A model generated the notes under the pieces. It saw only the letters and a list, made by a program, of their open reading frames with translations, did no database searches and was not told the DNA's origin. This document shows positions 30,964 to 41,013 of a stretch of DNA of 64,000 bases, piece by piece. A program made the position numbers and the translations under genes. The number at the start of each line of letters is the position of its first letter. Position 1 is the stretch's first letter. Origin of the DNA: Candidatus Poribacteria bacterium. GTDB taxonomy: Bacteria > Poribacteria > WGA-4E > WGA-3G. Location of the stretch: contig JAJDWI010000077.1 of assembly GCA_022825665.1 (NCBI GenBank), positions 1 through 64,000 on the forward strand. Reading direction: 5' to 3'.

Positions 30964-31959
30964 TTACCCACCAATTCTTGACATATTCCGATCAGGTTTA
31001 ATAAAGTCGGCAGCATTTATTTTATGTCCTGCCTCTTTTTCCGCAACTGCATCAATTATAAGACTTTCAATCATTTCATCTGACGCACCTTCACGTAATG
31101 GTGTGAGTAGATCGATCTCTGTTAGTGAAAATAGGCACGTTCGGAATTTGCCATCAGCAGTGAGACGGATGCGGTTGCAGTTTTCACAAAACGGTTCACT
31201 AACAGAAGGTATTACGCCAAGTTCAGAACCGTTATCTGCGAAACGAAAACGTTGAGCAGTATCGCTCTTTGAATCTCCATTTAACGAAAGTCTTTCCAAT
31301 GGATAAACACTGCTAATCTTATCAATAATCTCTTTGCCAGGGATGAACATATTTCGTCCCCAAATATCATCTGCATCCAACGGCATGAACTCTATGAACC
31401 GCAGCTGATAACTGTTTTTACGTGCAAATGTGGCTAAATCCACGATTTCATCATCCGTAAACCCACGCATCGCAACAGCGTTGACTTTAATCGGATTAAA
31501 CCCGCATTCGTGCGCAGCTTTTAGTCCTGCAAGAACACGTGAGAGAACTTTTCGTCTTGTCATCTGCTCAAACTTCTCTTCGTTGAGCGTATCTAAACTC
31601 ACATTGATACGTCTTAGTCCTGCATCATATAGTGCCTGTGCTTGGGTTATTAGTCCAATACCATTGGTGGTCAAACTGATGTCTTTCAATGCCTCTATCT
31701 GACCAAACTGTTCAATGAGATACGGAACACTGGGACGTACAAGCGGTTCTCCTCCTGTTATCCGAATCTTGTTAACACCTAACTCAACAAAGATACGTGT
31801 GAGATGTAGTATCTCGTCGTCCGTCATGAGAGCGGAATCTGGCATAAATACCATGTCCTCAGGCATACAGTAAATGCACCGAAAATTGCATACATCTGTG
31901 ACGGAGATTCTAAGGTTCGTATGGATACGTCCAAAACTATCAATCAGTTGCTGTTTCAT
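30964..31959 (-). CDS. moaA: GTP 3',8-cyclase MoaA
   Basis: CNFRCIYCMP, RITGGEPLVR, CENCNRIRLTADGKFRTCLF. Confidence 0.95.
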   Translation of the reverse strand: MKQQLIDSFGRIHTNLRISVTDVCNFRCIYCMPEDMVFMPDSALMTDDEILHLTRIFVELGVNKIRITGGEPLVRPSVPYLIEQFGQIEALKDISLTTNGIGLITQAQALYDAGLRRINVSLDTLNEEKFEQMTRRKVLSRVLAGLKAAHECGFNPIKVNAVAMRGFTDDEIVDLATFARKNSYQLRFIEFMPLDADDIWGRNMFIPGKEIIDKISSVYPLERLSLNGDSKSDTAQRFRFADNGSELGVIPSVSEPFCENCNRIRLTADGKFRTCLFSLTEIDLLTPLREGASDEMIESLIIDAVAEKEAGHKINAADFIKPDRNMSRIGG

Positions 31960-32161
31960 TGTTAAATAGACCGATTTTATTTATTTTAAAGTATAGCATA
32001 TTGAAATGTAGTTTGCAAGTATTTTTTAAAGTAAATACTATAAAAAAGATTTGACCTGATTATACTGATTATATTCTCTATACGGTAAGTCCAATTTCGG
32101 TTGACATGAACAGATATATAGTGTATAATTCCGCCATAACTCAATAAACTGGGAGAATAAC

Positions 32162-32530
32162 ATGGACGAAAAGGTATTCAGTGCTGGTGGAGTTGAATTC
32201 CATGTGGACAACCGCAATTTCGGTGAAGATGGAGGTCCATCCGTACGCGTTTTTGGTGAAGCAGATGGCAAAAATATCCAATTGCTTCGTTTTGACTGCT
32301 TCCGAAAGAATCCGCACTATCACTACGATCCTTCAGGAAAGAACGACCATCGGAACCTTGACAAAGAAGAAGTCCCGGATTCCGTAGCATGGACGATTGA
32401 ACAGCTTGGACAGAATCTCGCTGAAATGATAAACACAGCAGGCTATACCAATATAGCCAATGAAGTCGACCAAGCAGCAGTAACGAAAATACTACCTGAA
32501 ATAGAATCTCTCATGCGAGAGGAAAGTTAA
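32162..32530 (+). CDS. Hypothetical protein (DUF7700-like)
   Basis: 122-aa intact ORF. Confidence 0.6.
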   Translation: MDEKVFSAGGVEFHVDNRNFGEDGGPSVRVFGEADGKNIQLLRFDCFRKNPHYHYDPSGKNDHRNLDKEEVPDSVAWTIEQLGQNLAEMINTAGYTNIANEVDQAAVTKILPEIESLMREES

Positions 32531-32571
32531 TCATGTAAACGCGCATACAGAGCGCGCAAAGGAGAGTTTAC

Positions 32572-33240
32572 TTGTACAGAAAAACATTATTATACGCAGT
32601 GTTGATGTCCCTATTCATAGGATTTAGTGCATATTCAGGAACTGTCCAAAACTTAGGGAAATGGGAAAAAGGAGAACTCCTCCTTGAAAACTACAGTTTT
32701 GAAGACGACTTAGCTGCTTGGACTTTAGAGGATGGTACGTGTTGTGATCGTGGTGGTGAGTATCGTTGGGAAATTGATAGGAAGAACCCACAGCACGGAG
32801 ACAAATCTCTTAAAGTTATTGGTGTCAAAGCTACTGGAACAAATTGGCATGCAAAAGTAAAACAGTTAGATGTCTCTATGAAAGCAACAAAAGACTATAC
32901 AATCATATTTTGGGCGCGTGCAGAAAAACAACGAGAAGTTAGTATAAATGTCCAGTTACAACACGATCCATGGACAACATTTCATGGTAATGGTAAGAAC
33001 TTTAATTTTACTGAAGAATGGGCAGAATACTCCTTCACATTTCTTGCCGGTGTAGATATAGACAGAGACATGTGGGTAGGTTTAGCAATTGCACAATCCG
33101 ATGTTGACTTCTGGTTGGACAACTTTCGTTATTTTGAAGGTGAACCGAAAGACGATATGACACTTGATGAACCGTTTCCCGTTGATGCGAAAGAAAAACT
33201 AACAACACAATGGGCATCTGTCAAGACAGACCGTTTCTAA
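32572..33240 (+). CDS. Secreted carbohydrate-binding-like protein with C-terminal KLTTQWASVKTDRF
   Basis: TTG start after GGAGAG; signal peptide; CBM4_9-like domain; C-terminal motif. Confidence 0.7.
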   Translation: MYRKTLLYAVLMSLFIGFSAYSGTVQNLGKWEKGELLLENYSFEDDLAAWTLEDGTCCDRGGEYRWEIDRKNPQHGDKSLKVIGVKATGTNWHAKVKQLDVSMKATKDYTIIFWARAEKQREVSINVQLQHDPWTTFHGNGKNFNFTEEWAEYSFTFLAGVDIDRDMWVGLAIAQSDVDFWLDNFRYFEGEPKDDMTLDEPFPVDAKEKLTTQWASVKTDRF

Positions 33241-33261
33241 ATGAAGTTAGTCTAAAATATA

Positions 33262-33308
33262 AGCCGTCACAAACTATTTACTATAGCAGTGACGGCTATG
33301 TCTTTTTT
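33262..33308 (+). terminator. Intrinsic terminator AGCCGTCAC/GTGACGGCT + T7
   Basis: 9-bp stem with downstream TTTTTTT. Confidence 0.8.
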
Positions 33309-33348
33309 TAAGGAATTATGTATACAGAATGCTATACTTGGAATTAAA

Positions 33349-34392
33349 TCAAAATGAGTATAATGCCGTAACGGAAACCAACGCACTCAATTTAAAGGCA
33401 TCACTATCATCATCATAGAGGGTTTCCTGTTGTATCGGCAACATGAACATCAATGAAATCGGCACGTTATATGGTGTCGCAAAAGACACCCCCAAAGATG
33501 CCATACTGAATCGTAATCCCGTATTGATGTCCTTCTCCCCTGCCCAATACGCATAAGATTGATAGAGACCTAAATAACTTGTCTGAAGTGTAACCCAATT
33601 ATTCAAACGATAATTTAATCCACCTGTATAAGTTACATCCCAAGAACCACGATATGATTTACTGTTTTCATAGAATGGAAACTTACCACGGATACTTACA
33701 TTTGCAGACAACCCACTATAGACATGAAACCTATATTGCATATCAGCAATAGGATTAAATGTCCCAGTGCCAAATTGGAGATGGAGGTGTTCTTTTCCCA
33801 TATCCCCAAGCGCCCAAGGATCTTCTTCAGTTTTTCCAATCGGAATCGTTGTACCTATTTTTGTTGTGAGCATATCATGTTGACCAAGAACACCATGCTT
33901 AGTAAAACCCAACAAAAGATCTGGATCCGATACACCTCGGTAGGTTGCATTCCGGTGATGTATATCCTGATTTCGGAGCATCGCAGCCCTTTCTTCAGGA
34001 TCTTCAAACCCATCTATATCAGGAATATTGGCATCTTGACTTTTAATCTCATACGGGAAAGTGCCTTCCAATCGCAACTGAGGGCTGAGTTGGTATTTTA
34101 AACCAAAATCAAATCGTACAACATTCATCTGCACTTCATGCTGATGTTGTGCTACCTGTATAACTTCTCCAGTTGCAGATAGTCCTTTTCTCTCATGATG
34201 TGCACCTTGTGCGTTGAATCCGCGAGTACCAAATGATAACTGAAATCTATTTTGCTCTGAAGTTAAACTAACTTCACTACCCCCACCTTGTGGGATGGTG
34301 GGATTACTTCACGCACCTCAGCTCTCTTGTGCAAAACCAAGGGATATGAATATGAATTGAATGGTAAGTATTACCGAAACAAGTCTTTTCAT
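33349..34392 (-). pseudogene. Outer-membrane beta-barrel-like protein with two in-frame TGA codons after the signal peptide
   Basis: MKRLVSVILTIQFIFISLGFAQES*GA*SNPTIPQGGGSEVSLTSEQNRFQLSFGTRGF... in frame with ORF 33349..34134; TGAs at 34318-34320 and 34309-34311. Confidence 0.65.
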
Positions 34393-34709
34393 AATATTTT
34401 TACCTCAGAATAATGTGTATTGTAAAGTTTTATTTAAGTTTGATGTCAAATATGTTTACCATTTCAATATCAATAATTGTAACAAATAATACTTGTTGTG
34501 TCAATATGAAATTATGTATAACCAGAGGCATTCAGTTACCAAATTCAATTATTTTTAAAGTTAACCCTTCCTTTGTAGGAGTGATCTCCGAATCGAAACC
34601 TCTTATCCTGAAAACCCTGACAATCTTGTAAATCCTGGTTCAGACAATCCTGAAAACTGACCACTGAAAACTGAAATCTGAAAACTACATCAAACATACA
34701 TGAAATATA

Positions 34710-35757
34710 TTAGACATTATAATGATTTAATCATAGGTGTTTGATAACACCAAGGTCTGAAGTTTAATCTAAAGTTGTGTAAACCACAACAAGTTTCCAT
34801 GATTATGTCGCTGAACCCTTTCTTGTAGTTGCGCAACTTATCTTTTACTATGCGGTATCTTTTGACACCCGCTATCGCATGTTCAACCTGTGTGCGTATG
34901 GATGAAATGACACGATTGTTTTCTTTTTCTTCAAGTGTCAGTTCACGTCCTTTTGGTTTCTTTTTAGGTTGAATAATGTTTATTCCAGGAAGGGTAAACC
35001 CTTGAAAACCGGTATCTTGATACAAAACAGTGCCACTTGGCACACAATATCCTATAGTATCGGCAATACGCTTGTCGTGTATGCTACCTTCACAGGAGGG
35101 TGTCAATAAAGCAACTTTGCTATCAGCATTGATCATCAGATTATTCTTGATGGTATGTTGTTTCTTTTTACCACTATAGGACGCTTTTTGAGTTTGCGGG
35201 TCTTTTGGACGCTGTATCGGACGCTCAGTGCTATCATGAAAAAAAATGATTTGACCTTTGATTATCAGACACCGTCTCCGATGCCACACCAAAAGTTCTG
35301 GGTGTTGTTTCTCGTGATGGCAACTCTCCAAGTTCTGCTAAAGTTTGGTTCAATATCGGTAAAAGCAAGTGAACCCATCTATTTGTAAGGGGTTGAGACA
35401 TGCCAAAGAGTTGACCCAGCACATCTTGTGTCATCGCTTGTCGCAAGTAAATTAGGATAAATAACAACATATCTTCAAGCGTATCAAAACAACGATTTTT
35501 ATATGGGGTATACCTCCGTTTTTTGCGTCGTTTTCCTTCAAGGGTATGTGTTTGAACATACTCTAAAAAACACTTTGAAAAACAAGGGAAAAGTTCAGAA
35601 AACTCTTCTATCGTATATCCTGTCAGTGCGAGAAACCTTTTAGGTTTGTCTTTTAATGTTTGAAAACTGGTCATGAGTTAGCCTCCAAAATGGATATTAA
35701 AACAAGTTTAACAGAGACTAACTAAAATAAACACTTAATTCGTTATATTGTCTATTG
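34710..35757 (-). mobile_element. IS5-like insertion sequence, transposase in two overlapping frames
   Basis: Imperfect ~22-bp terminal IRs ATTAGACATTATAATGATTTAA / CAATAGACAATATAACGAATTAA; ORFs 35234..35674 and 34717..35331 overlap; DSTERPIQRPKDPQTQKASYSGKKKQHT DDE motif. Confidence 0.8.
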
Positions 35758-35902
35758 TTCTAATATTCACAAATCCTTCTATCCCTTCCAAATACCTGTT
35801 ATAATACTACCACTATGAAAAACAAAAACCGCACACAACCAACAACCGTCATCTGTTACCCAAAAATATCCATCCAAGAACCGACCATAATCAAACAAAT
35901 AA

Positions 35903-36027
35903 AAAACGTACACAAATGAAAATTTCAAAAAGTTTCGTACACACTGATAAACCCAGTCCCAGACTGGTCCAACCCCAAATATCAAAACGTACACAGAAAC
36001 GAAAAACGCCCTTTTTGTGTACGTTTT
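35903..36027. repeat. AAAACGTACACA motif cluster (three related direct copies plus one inverted)
   Basis: 35903-35914, 35933-35943 (TTTCGTACACA), 35984-35995, inverted 36016-36027; last two form a 12-bp perfect stem. Confidence 0.7.
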
Positions 36028-36221
36028 TAGATGGAGCAAAAACCGATGTATTTACAAGCAAAACACAAAAATTTCACTGTCAGATCTTACGAAGAATTCA
36101 TGGATACGCAACCAATCCACAACCTATGTCAGCTTCGCAACAACCATACTAAAAATAATCATACAAAACAACAAACAACCCCATGAACAATAAACCCAAT
36201 CCTTTACACATTTCCATCGTA

Positions 36222-36333
36222 GGGTCGGGGTTTCCCCGCCCGTATTCACGGTATAAACCGCATAGGTCGGAGCAAGCACAGCGACCTACGATAGGTATAT
36301 TGTCAGGATCGCGCGTCCACAGCGATTCTGACA
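36222..36333. repeat. REP-like cluster of three palindromes
   Basis: GGGTCGGGG-TTT-CCCCGCCC (36222-36241); TAGGTCG/CGACCTA (36263-36288); TGTCAGGATCGC/GCGATTCTGACA (36301-36333). Confidence 0.7.
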
Positions 36334-36476
36334 AGAATATAGACAATTTAATGCCTCTGCTTATGACGCTTTTCAAATTGAATTTGACATCTCTGGATTG
36401 ATACAATATACTTTTACAATAATCGGATATACTTGTGAGAATTAATATGACAATATAAATATCTATATTTGGTGAA

Positions 36477-37331
36477 ATGATGAGTACTTTTGAAGTAATA
36501 GTTAACGCCAGAACACACTTAGTTGTTGATACCCATACGAATCGTTGTCTTGGTGGAATCGGAACTAATTTTTACCGACCCTTTGTCTTTCCATTCTATA
36601 CGCCTGCTGGACATACAGTTATTCAAGAATTCGCATTTGATCATCCATTTCATAACGGAATCTTTGTAGGACAAGCCCCAATAAAAGTTAGAGATCGTGA
36701 GGCATGGTTTTGGGGTGCACCGCCGCGACGTTCATTTACAGATAGACTTTTCGAGAAATTGGGTCGGATGGAAACACAAAAAGAAATTGACATCACTCCG
36801 CATGCAAATGGAATCCAATTCGTACAAAATGTGATCTGGCGTGATAATCAAGAAAAACCATTACTTGACGAAATTCGCACAATAAATCTATACACATTGT
36901 CTGATGCCACAGTTTGTGATATGTCAAGTGAAAAGATTGCATCCTATGGTAACGTTGAATATCCACAGACTAAGTATGGAAGCATCGGTATGCGTGTTGA
37001 ACCAAGACTATTACCTGTCATGGGTGGAATTGTGATCGGAGACAACAATCGCACAGGTAAAGTTGATGCAATTGATGATAATTTATCGGACTTTGTGGCA
37101 TACCAAAACCAATTACCAGGACATGGACATTATGGAGTTTTTATGACGATACTTGATGATGGAATTCGTGGTCCGTGGTTCATTCGGGATTACGGTATGG
37201 CACTATATAACCCTACACAGACCGGTCCTATTTCAACACCAGAAAATGGATCATGGAAGATTTCACTCAGGTTTGTTGCTTACGATGGTGAATTGACAGA
37301 AGCAAGGTCCAATGACTGGTGTAAGGTATAG
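36477..37331 (+). CDS. DUF6807/PmoA-family protein
   Basis: FDHPFHNGIFVGQ...W, conserved HP/HxG pattern. Confidence 0.75.
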   Translation: MMSTFEVIVNARTHLVVDTHTNRCLGGIGTNFYRPFVFPFYTPAGHTVIQEFAFDHPFHNGIFVGQAPIKVRDREAWFWGAPPRRSFTDRLFEKLGRMETQKEIDITPHANGIQFVQNVIWRDNQEKPLLDEIRTINLYTLSDATVCDMSSEKIASYGNVEYPQTKYGSIGMRVEPRLLPVMGGIVIGDNNRTGKVDAIDDNLSDFVAYQNQLPGHGHYGVFMTILDDGIRGPWFIRDYGMALYNPTQTGPISTPENGSWKISLRFVAYDGELTEARSNDWCKV

Positions 37332-38924
37332 ATGGAATCAGAAAACATACTTGAACTACAGAATATTTCGAAAACATTTGGTGATCTGGTAGCAGTTGAC
37401 AATGTCAATTTTGAACTACAAGAAGGTGAAATCCATGCCATTTTAGGGGAGAATGGTGCTGGGAAATCCACCCTAATGAACCTCATCTACGGTCTCTACC
37501 AACCTACACATGGGAGTATCCATATATCTGGAATTCAAAAACAATTTAGATCCCCACGCGACGCTATTGCAAATGGTGTTGGTATGGTTCATCAACACTT
37601 TATGCTCGTAGAAAACCTAACCGTTGCCGAAAATATAGCGTTAACCGTCGCAAAATTCAGTTCAAGAATCGAAAAGACATACCCTCATGATCACGAAATT
37701 ATTTCTCAAAATGGAAACAGCAACAAACCGAAACTAAGCAAATTTCGCTATAAATCAGACGAAGCAATCCAGATTACCGAGTCCCTTTCCAAGCAATTTG
37801 GATTGACGGTCGACCCAAGTGCCCTTATTCGCTCTCTATCTGTAGGATTAAAACAACGAGTCGAAATACTGAAAGCTCTTGCTGTAGATGCACGCATCCT
37901 GATACTGGATGAACCAACAGCAGTATTGAGCCCACAGGAGGTCACTGGATTTTTTAACATTTTACGCAAACTTAAAGACGATAACAGATCCATACTATTT
38001 ATCAGTCACAAAATGAAAGAAGTATTAGAAATCAGCGATAGGATAACGGTATTGAGACATGGTAAAAAAGTCTACAACGGAATAACTGGTGAACTCTCAA
38101 CACGGGAACTGGCAAGGGAGATGATCGGAGAAGATATATCTGAAATAGAACGTAAACAGAATAAACCTACCAATGACCTTGTGCTTAATATATCTAATCT
38201 AACCGTACGAGGTAACCGTGACGAAATTGCAGTGAAAGGTCTCAAATTGAAAACCTTTCGGGGTGAAATTGTAGGTATTGCAGGTGTTGATGGCAATGGT
38301 CAACGAGAATTGGCTGAGGCAATAATGGGATTGCGAACAATTAAATCTGGAACAGTCGAAATATTAGGACGTAAACCAATCGGAACAAAAAATATACGAC
38401 AATGTAGTGTCGGTTACATACCCGAAGATAGACGTACAATGGGAGTGATTACATCCTTCTCAATTACTGAGAATCTTATTTTAAATGTTCCTCATTTAGA
38501 AAATATATCAAAATGGAGCATGATTGATCAAGCATCCATGTCACGAACTGCTATAAAATTAATTGAAAATTACGATATCCGTCCACCAAAACCTACTATT
38601 CCTGCATCTGCTCTATCAGGTGGAAATCAACAGAAAATAGTACTGGCAAGGGAAATCTCGCCACAACCGGATCTACTTATCGCTGTAAATCCTACACGCG
38701 GATTAGACATTAATGCAGCACAATATGTACACAAAAACTTGTTCAAACAACGGGAAAATAGCAAATCTGTTCTTTTGATTTCAACAGAATTAGATGAAGT
38801 ACTGAAGATGAGTGACAGACTTTATGTTATGTCCAAAGGAAAACTATTTGAAGCTACTGCACACCGTGACGATATTGAGACATTGGGACTGCTTATGACT
38901 GGGGAAACGGATACGAATGTATAA
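37332..38924 (+). CDS. BMP-type (nucleoside/sugar) ABC transporter ATP-binding protein, two ABC domains
   Basis: GENGAGKSTLMN, SGGNQQKIVLAREI. Confidence 0.92.
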   Translation: MESENILELQNISKTFGDLVAVDNVNFELQEGEIHAILGENGAGKSTLMNLIYGLYQPTHGSIHISGIQKQFRSPRDAIANGVGMVHQHFMLVENLTVAENIALTVAKFSSRIEKTYPHDHEIISQNGNSNKPKLSKFRYKSDEAIQITESLSKQFGLTVDPSALIRSLSVGLKQRVEILKALAVDARILILDEPTAVLSPQEVTGFFNILRKLKDDNRSILFISHKMKEVLEISDRITVLRHGKKVYNGITGELSTRELAREMIGEDISEIERKQNKPTNDLVLNISNLTVRGNRDEIAVKGLKLKTFRGEIVGIAGVDGNGQRELAEAIMGLRTIKSGTVEILGRKPIGTKNIRQCSVGYIPEDRRTMGVITSFSITENLILNVPHLENISKWSMIDQASMSRTAIKLIENYDIRPPKPTIPASALSGGNQQKIVLAREISPQPDLLIAVNPTRGLDINAAQYVHKNLFKQRENSKSVLLISTELDEVLKMSDRLYVMSKGKLFEATAHRDDIETLGLLMTGETDTNV

Positions 38925-40023
38925 TATTCCTGCTTCATTTCGTAAAGCAAAAAACTTTTATCTTAGTCTATTAGAGAAATCTCCCCGATTTTTACATTGG
39001 ATCATATCACCCTCACTCATTTTATTTGGAGCGTTTATCGTAAATGGAATCATAATACTGTTATGTGGTTACAACCCTTTTAAAGCTTATGTAGCTGCTT
39101 TTTTGGGTTCATTCGGTTCTCCAAGAGCCATCGGAGAAACACTGGTAAAAAGCACTCCATATTTAATGACAGGATTATCAGTTGCAATTGCATTTCGTTG
39201 TGGGATCTGGAATATCGGTGCTGAGGGTCAATTCCTGTTGGGTGCTTTGGCAGCAACCTTCTTCGGCACAAAAGTAGCAACACTTCTACCGCATACTTCT
39301 TGGATTGCTGTGCCAATCTGCCTATTACTTGCAATTTTCGCTGGAGGATTGTGGGGTGTGATCCCTGCTATTCTTAAAGTAACACGCGGTGTTAATGAAG
39401 TTATCAGCACAATTATGCTGAACTACATTGCAATTCACTTTGTAAGTCTAATGATTGATGGGGGACCGCTTCAGGAAGCATCAAAAACTGGACCGCAAAG
39501 CGATCCTATTGTACAATGGGTTACGCTTCCAAGACTGTTTGATTCTCACCGTGTACATCCAGGAATCGCTATCGCAGTCGTATTGGCAATTATTCTGGCT
39601 TTTGTTCTATTTCGAACTACGCTTGGTTATCAAATCCGCGCTGTCGGTGAAGGGGCAGATGCAGCAAAAGCTGCAGGTTTTTCAGTTGCATATAATACTA
39701 TCCGAGTCTTTATTCTCAGCGGGGCACTTGCTGCACTCGGAGGAGCAATTGAATTGATGGCACTCACCCCTCGACTTACCGAAAGTTTTTCGCCAGGATA
39801 TGGGTACACCGCAATTGCCGTTGCACTACTTGCAAAGCTGCATCCATTGCTAACGATTGCAACTGCTCTACTATTTGGCGCACTTTCAAAAGGTGCATTT
39901 GCAATGGAGGCAGAGGTAGGAATATCTAAACAAGTGACTTGGATGATGCAAGCAATCATACTACTTTTTGTAATAGGTTTTGGTTCCTTATCATTATTCC
40001 AAAAACACAACCAAACAAATTAG
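38917..40023 (+). CDS. ABC transporter permease
   Basis: Polytopic; FRCGIWNIGAEGQF. Confidence 0.9.
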   Translation: MYNIPASFRKAKNFYLSLLEKSPRFLHWIISPSLILFGAFIVNGIIILLCGYNPFKAYVAAFLGSFGSPRAIGETLVKSTPYLMTGLSVAIAFRCGIWNIGAEGQFLLGALAATFFGTKVATLLPHTSWIAVPICLLLAIFAGGLWGVIPAILKVTRGVNEVISTIMLNYIAIHFVSLMIDGGPLQEASKTGPQSDPIVQWVTLPRLFDSHRVHPGIAIAVVLAIILAFVLFRTTLGYQIRAVGEGADAAKAAGFSVAYNTIRVFILSGALAALGGAIELMALTPRLTESFSPGYGYTAIAVALLAKLHPLLTIATALLFGALSKGAFAMEAEVGISKQVTWMMQAIILLFVIGFGSLSLFQKHNQTN

Positions 40024-40057
40024 TTACGGCTTTAATTCATATTGGTATATTTGAAAA

Positions 40058-41002
40058 GTGAATTATATTGAGTTTTTTGAAGACATTATCTCAGCAACGA
40101 TACGTGGTGCAACGCCACTACTAATCGCTGCGTTAGGGGAAGTAGTCTCACAACGGGCGGGTATAATAAATATCGGCATAGAAGGCATGATGCTAATTGG
40201 TGCTTTATTTGGTATGATGGGATCCTTTTATGCATCGGGTTTACCGTTTGTTGCACCTTGGATTGGACTGTTAGTTGCAGGAATCAGTGGTCTCGCAACT
40301 GCAGCAATTTTTGCATATTTTGCAATCAATTTACGTGGTGACCAAGTTGTTATCGGCACTGCGATCACACTATTTGCCTTGGGTTTAACAGAGGTAATAT
40401 ACAGACAACTGTTTGGTGAAACTGGTAGTCCACAAAGTGTCGTCAATTTCAAAGAATTCGACGTGCCTATTCTTTCTCAGATTCCATTACTTGGACAGGC
40501 TCTTTTTTCACATAATATAGTTGTCTTTCTGGCAGTGATACTTGTGCCTTGTGTATATTTCTTCCTATACCATACACAACAAGGTTTAAGAATACGTGCC
40601 TGTGGAGAGCATCCTAAAGCAATAGCAACAGTTGGGTCTAATGTTTCACTCTTACGGACACTGTGTATTTTGTTTGCTGGTACTATGGCAGGAATCGGAG
40701 GAGGGTATCTCTCGCTTGCGGATGTTCCATACTTCATTCCTGAAATGACTGCGGGTCGTGGTTTTATTGCACTTGCAATAGTTATCTTTGGGAAGTGGCA
40801 TCCGACAAAAGTATTTGGGGCAGCGTTACTGTTCGGTCTCGGTTTTGCACTGGACAACCGGTTTCAAGCTTCGGGATTAGGGATTCAATATCAATGGTTT
40901 TTGATGTTACCGTTTGTCTTATGTTTAGCAGTTTTGGCAGGTTTCGTCGGACGTGCTGAAGCACCTCTCGCATTAGGTAGACCTTATGATCCTTCAGAAT
41001 AG
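40058..41002 (+). CDS. ABC transporter permease
   Basis: SQRAGIINIGIEGMMLIGA. Confidence 0.9.
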   Translation: MNYIEFFEDIISATIRGATPLLIAALGEVVSQRAGIINIGIEGMMLIGALFGMMGSFYASGLPFVAPWIGLLVAGISGLATAAIFAYFAINLRGDQVVIGTAITLFALGLTEVIYRQLFGETGSPQSVVNFKEFDVPILSQIPLLGQALFSHNIVVFLAVILVPCVYFFLYHTQQGLRIRACGEHPKAIATVGSNVSLLRTLCILFAGTMAGIGGGYLSLADVPYFIPEMTAGRGFIALAIVIFGKWHPTKVFGAALLFGLGFALDNRFQASGLGIQYQWFLMLPFVLCLAVLAGFVGRAEAPLALGRPYDPSE

Positions 41003-41013
41003 ATCTCAACAAA

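Noticed and set aside
35779-36039. 86-aa ORF rich in Trp, Phe and Tyr
   Set aside because: Overlaps the AAAACGTACACA repeats and skewed low-complexity sequence; codon pattern looks like translated repeat rather than gene.
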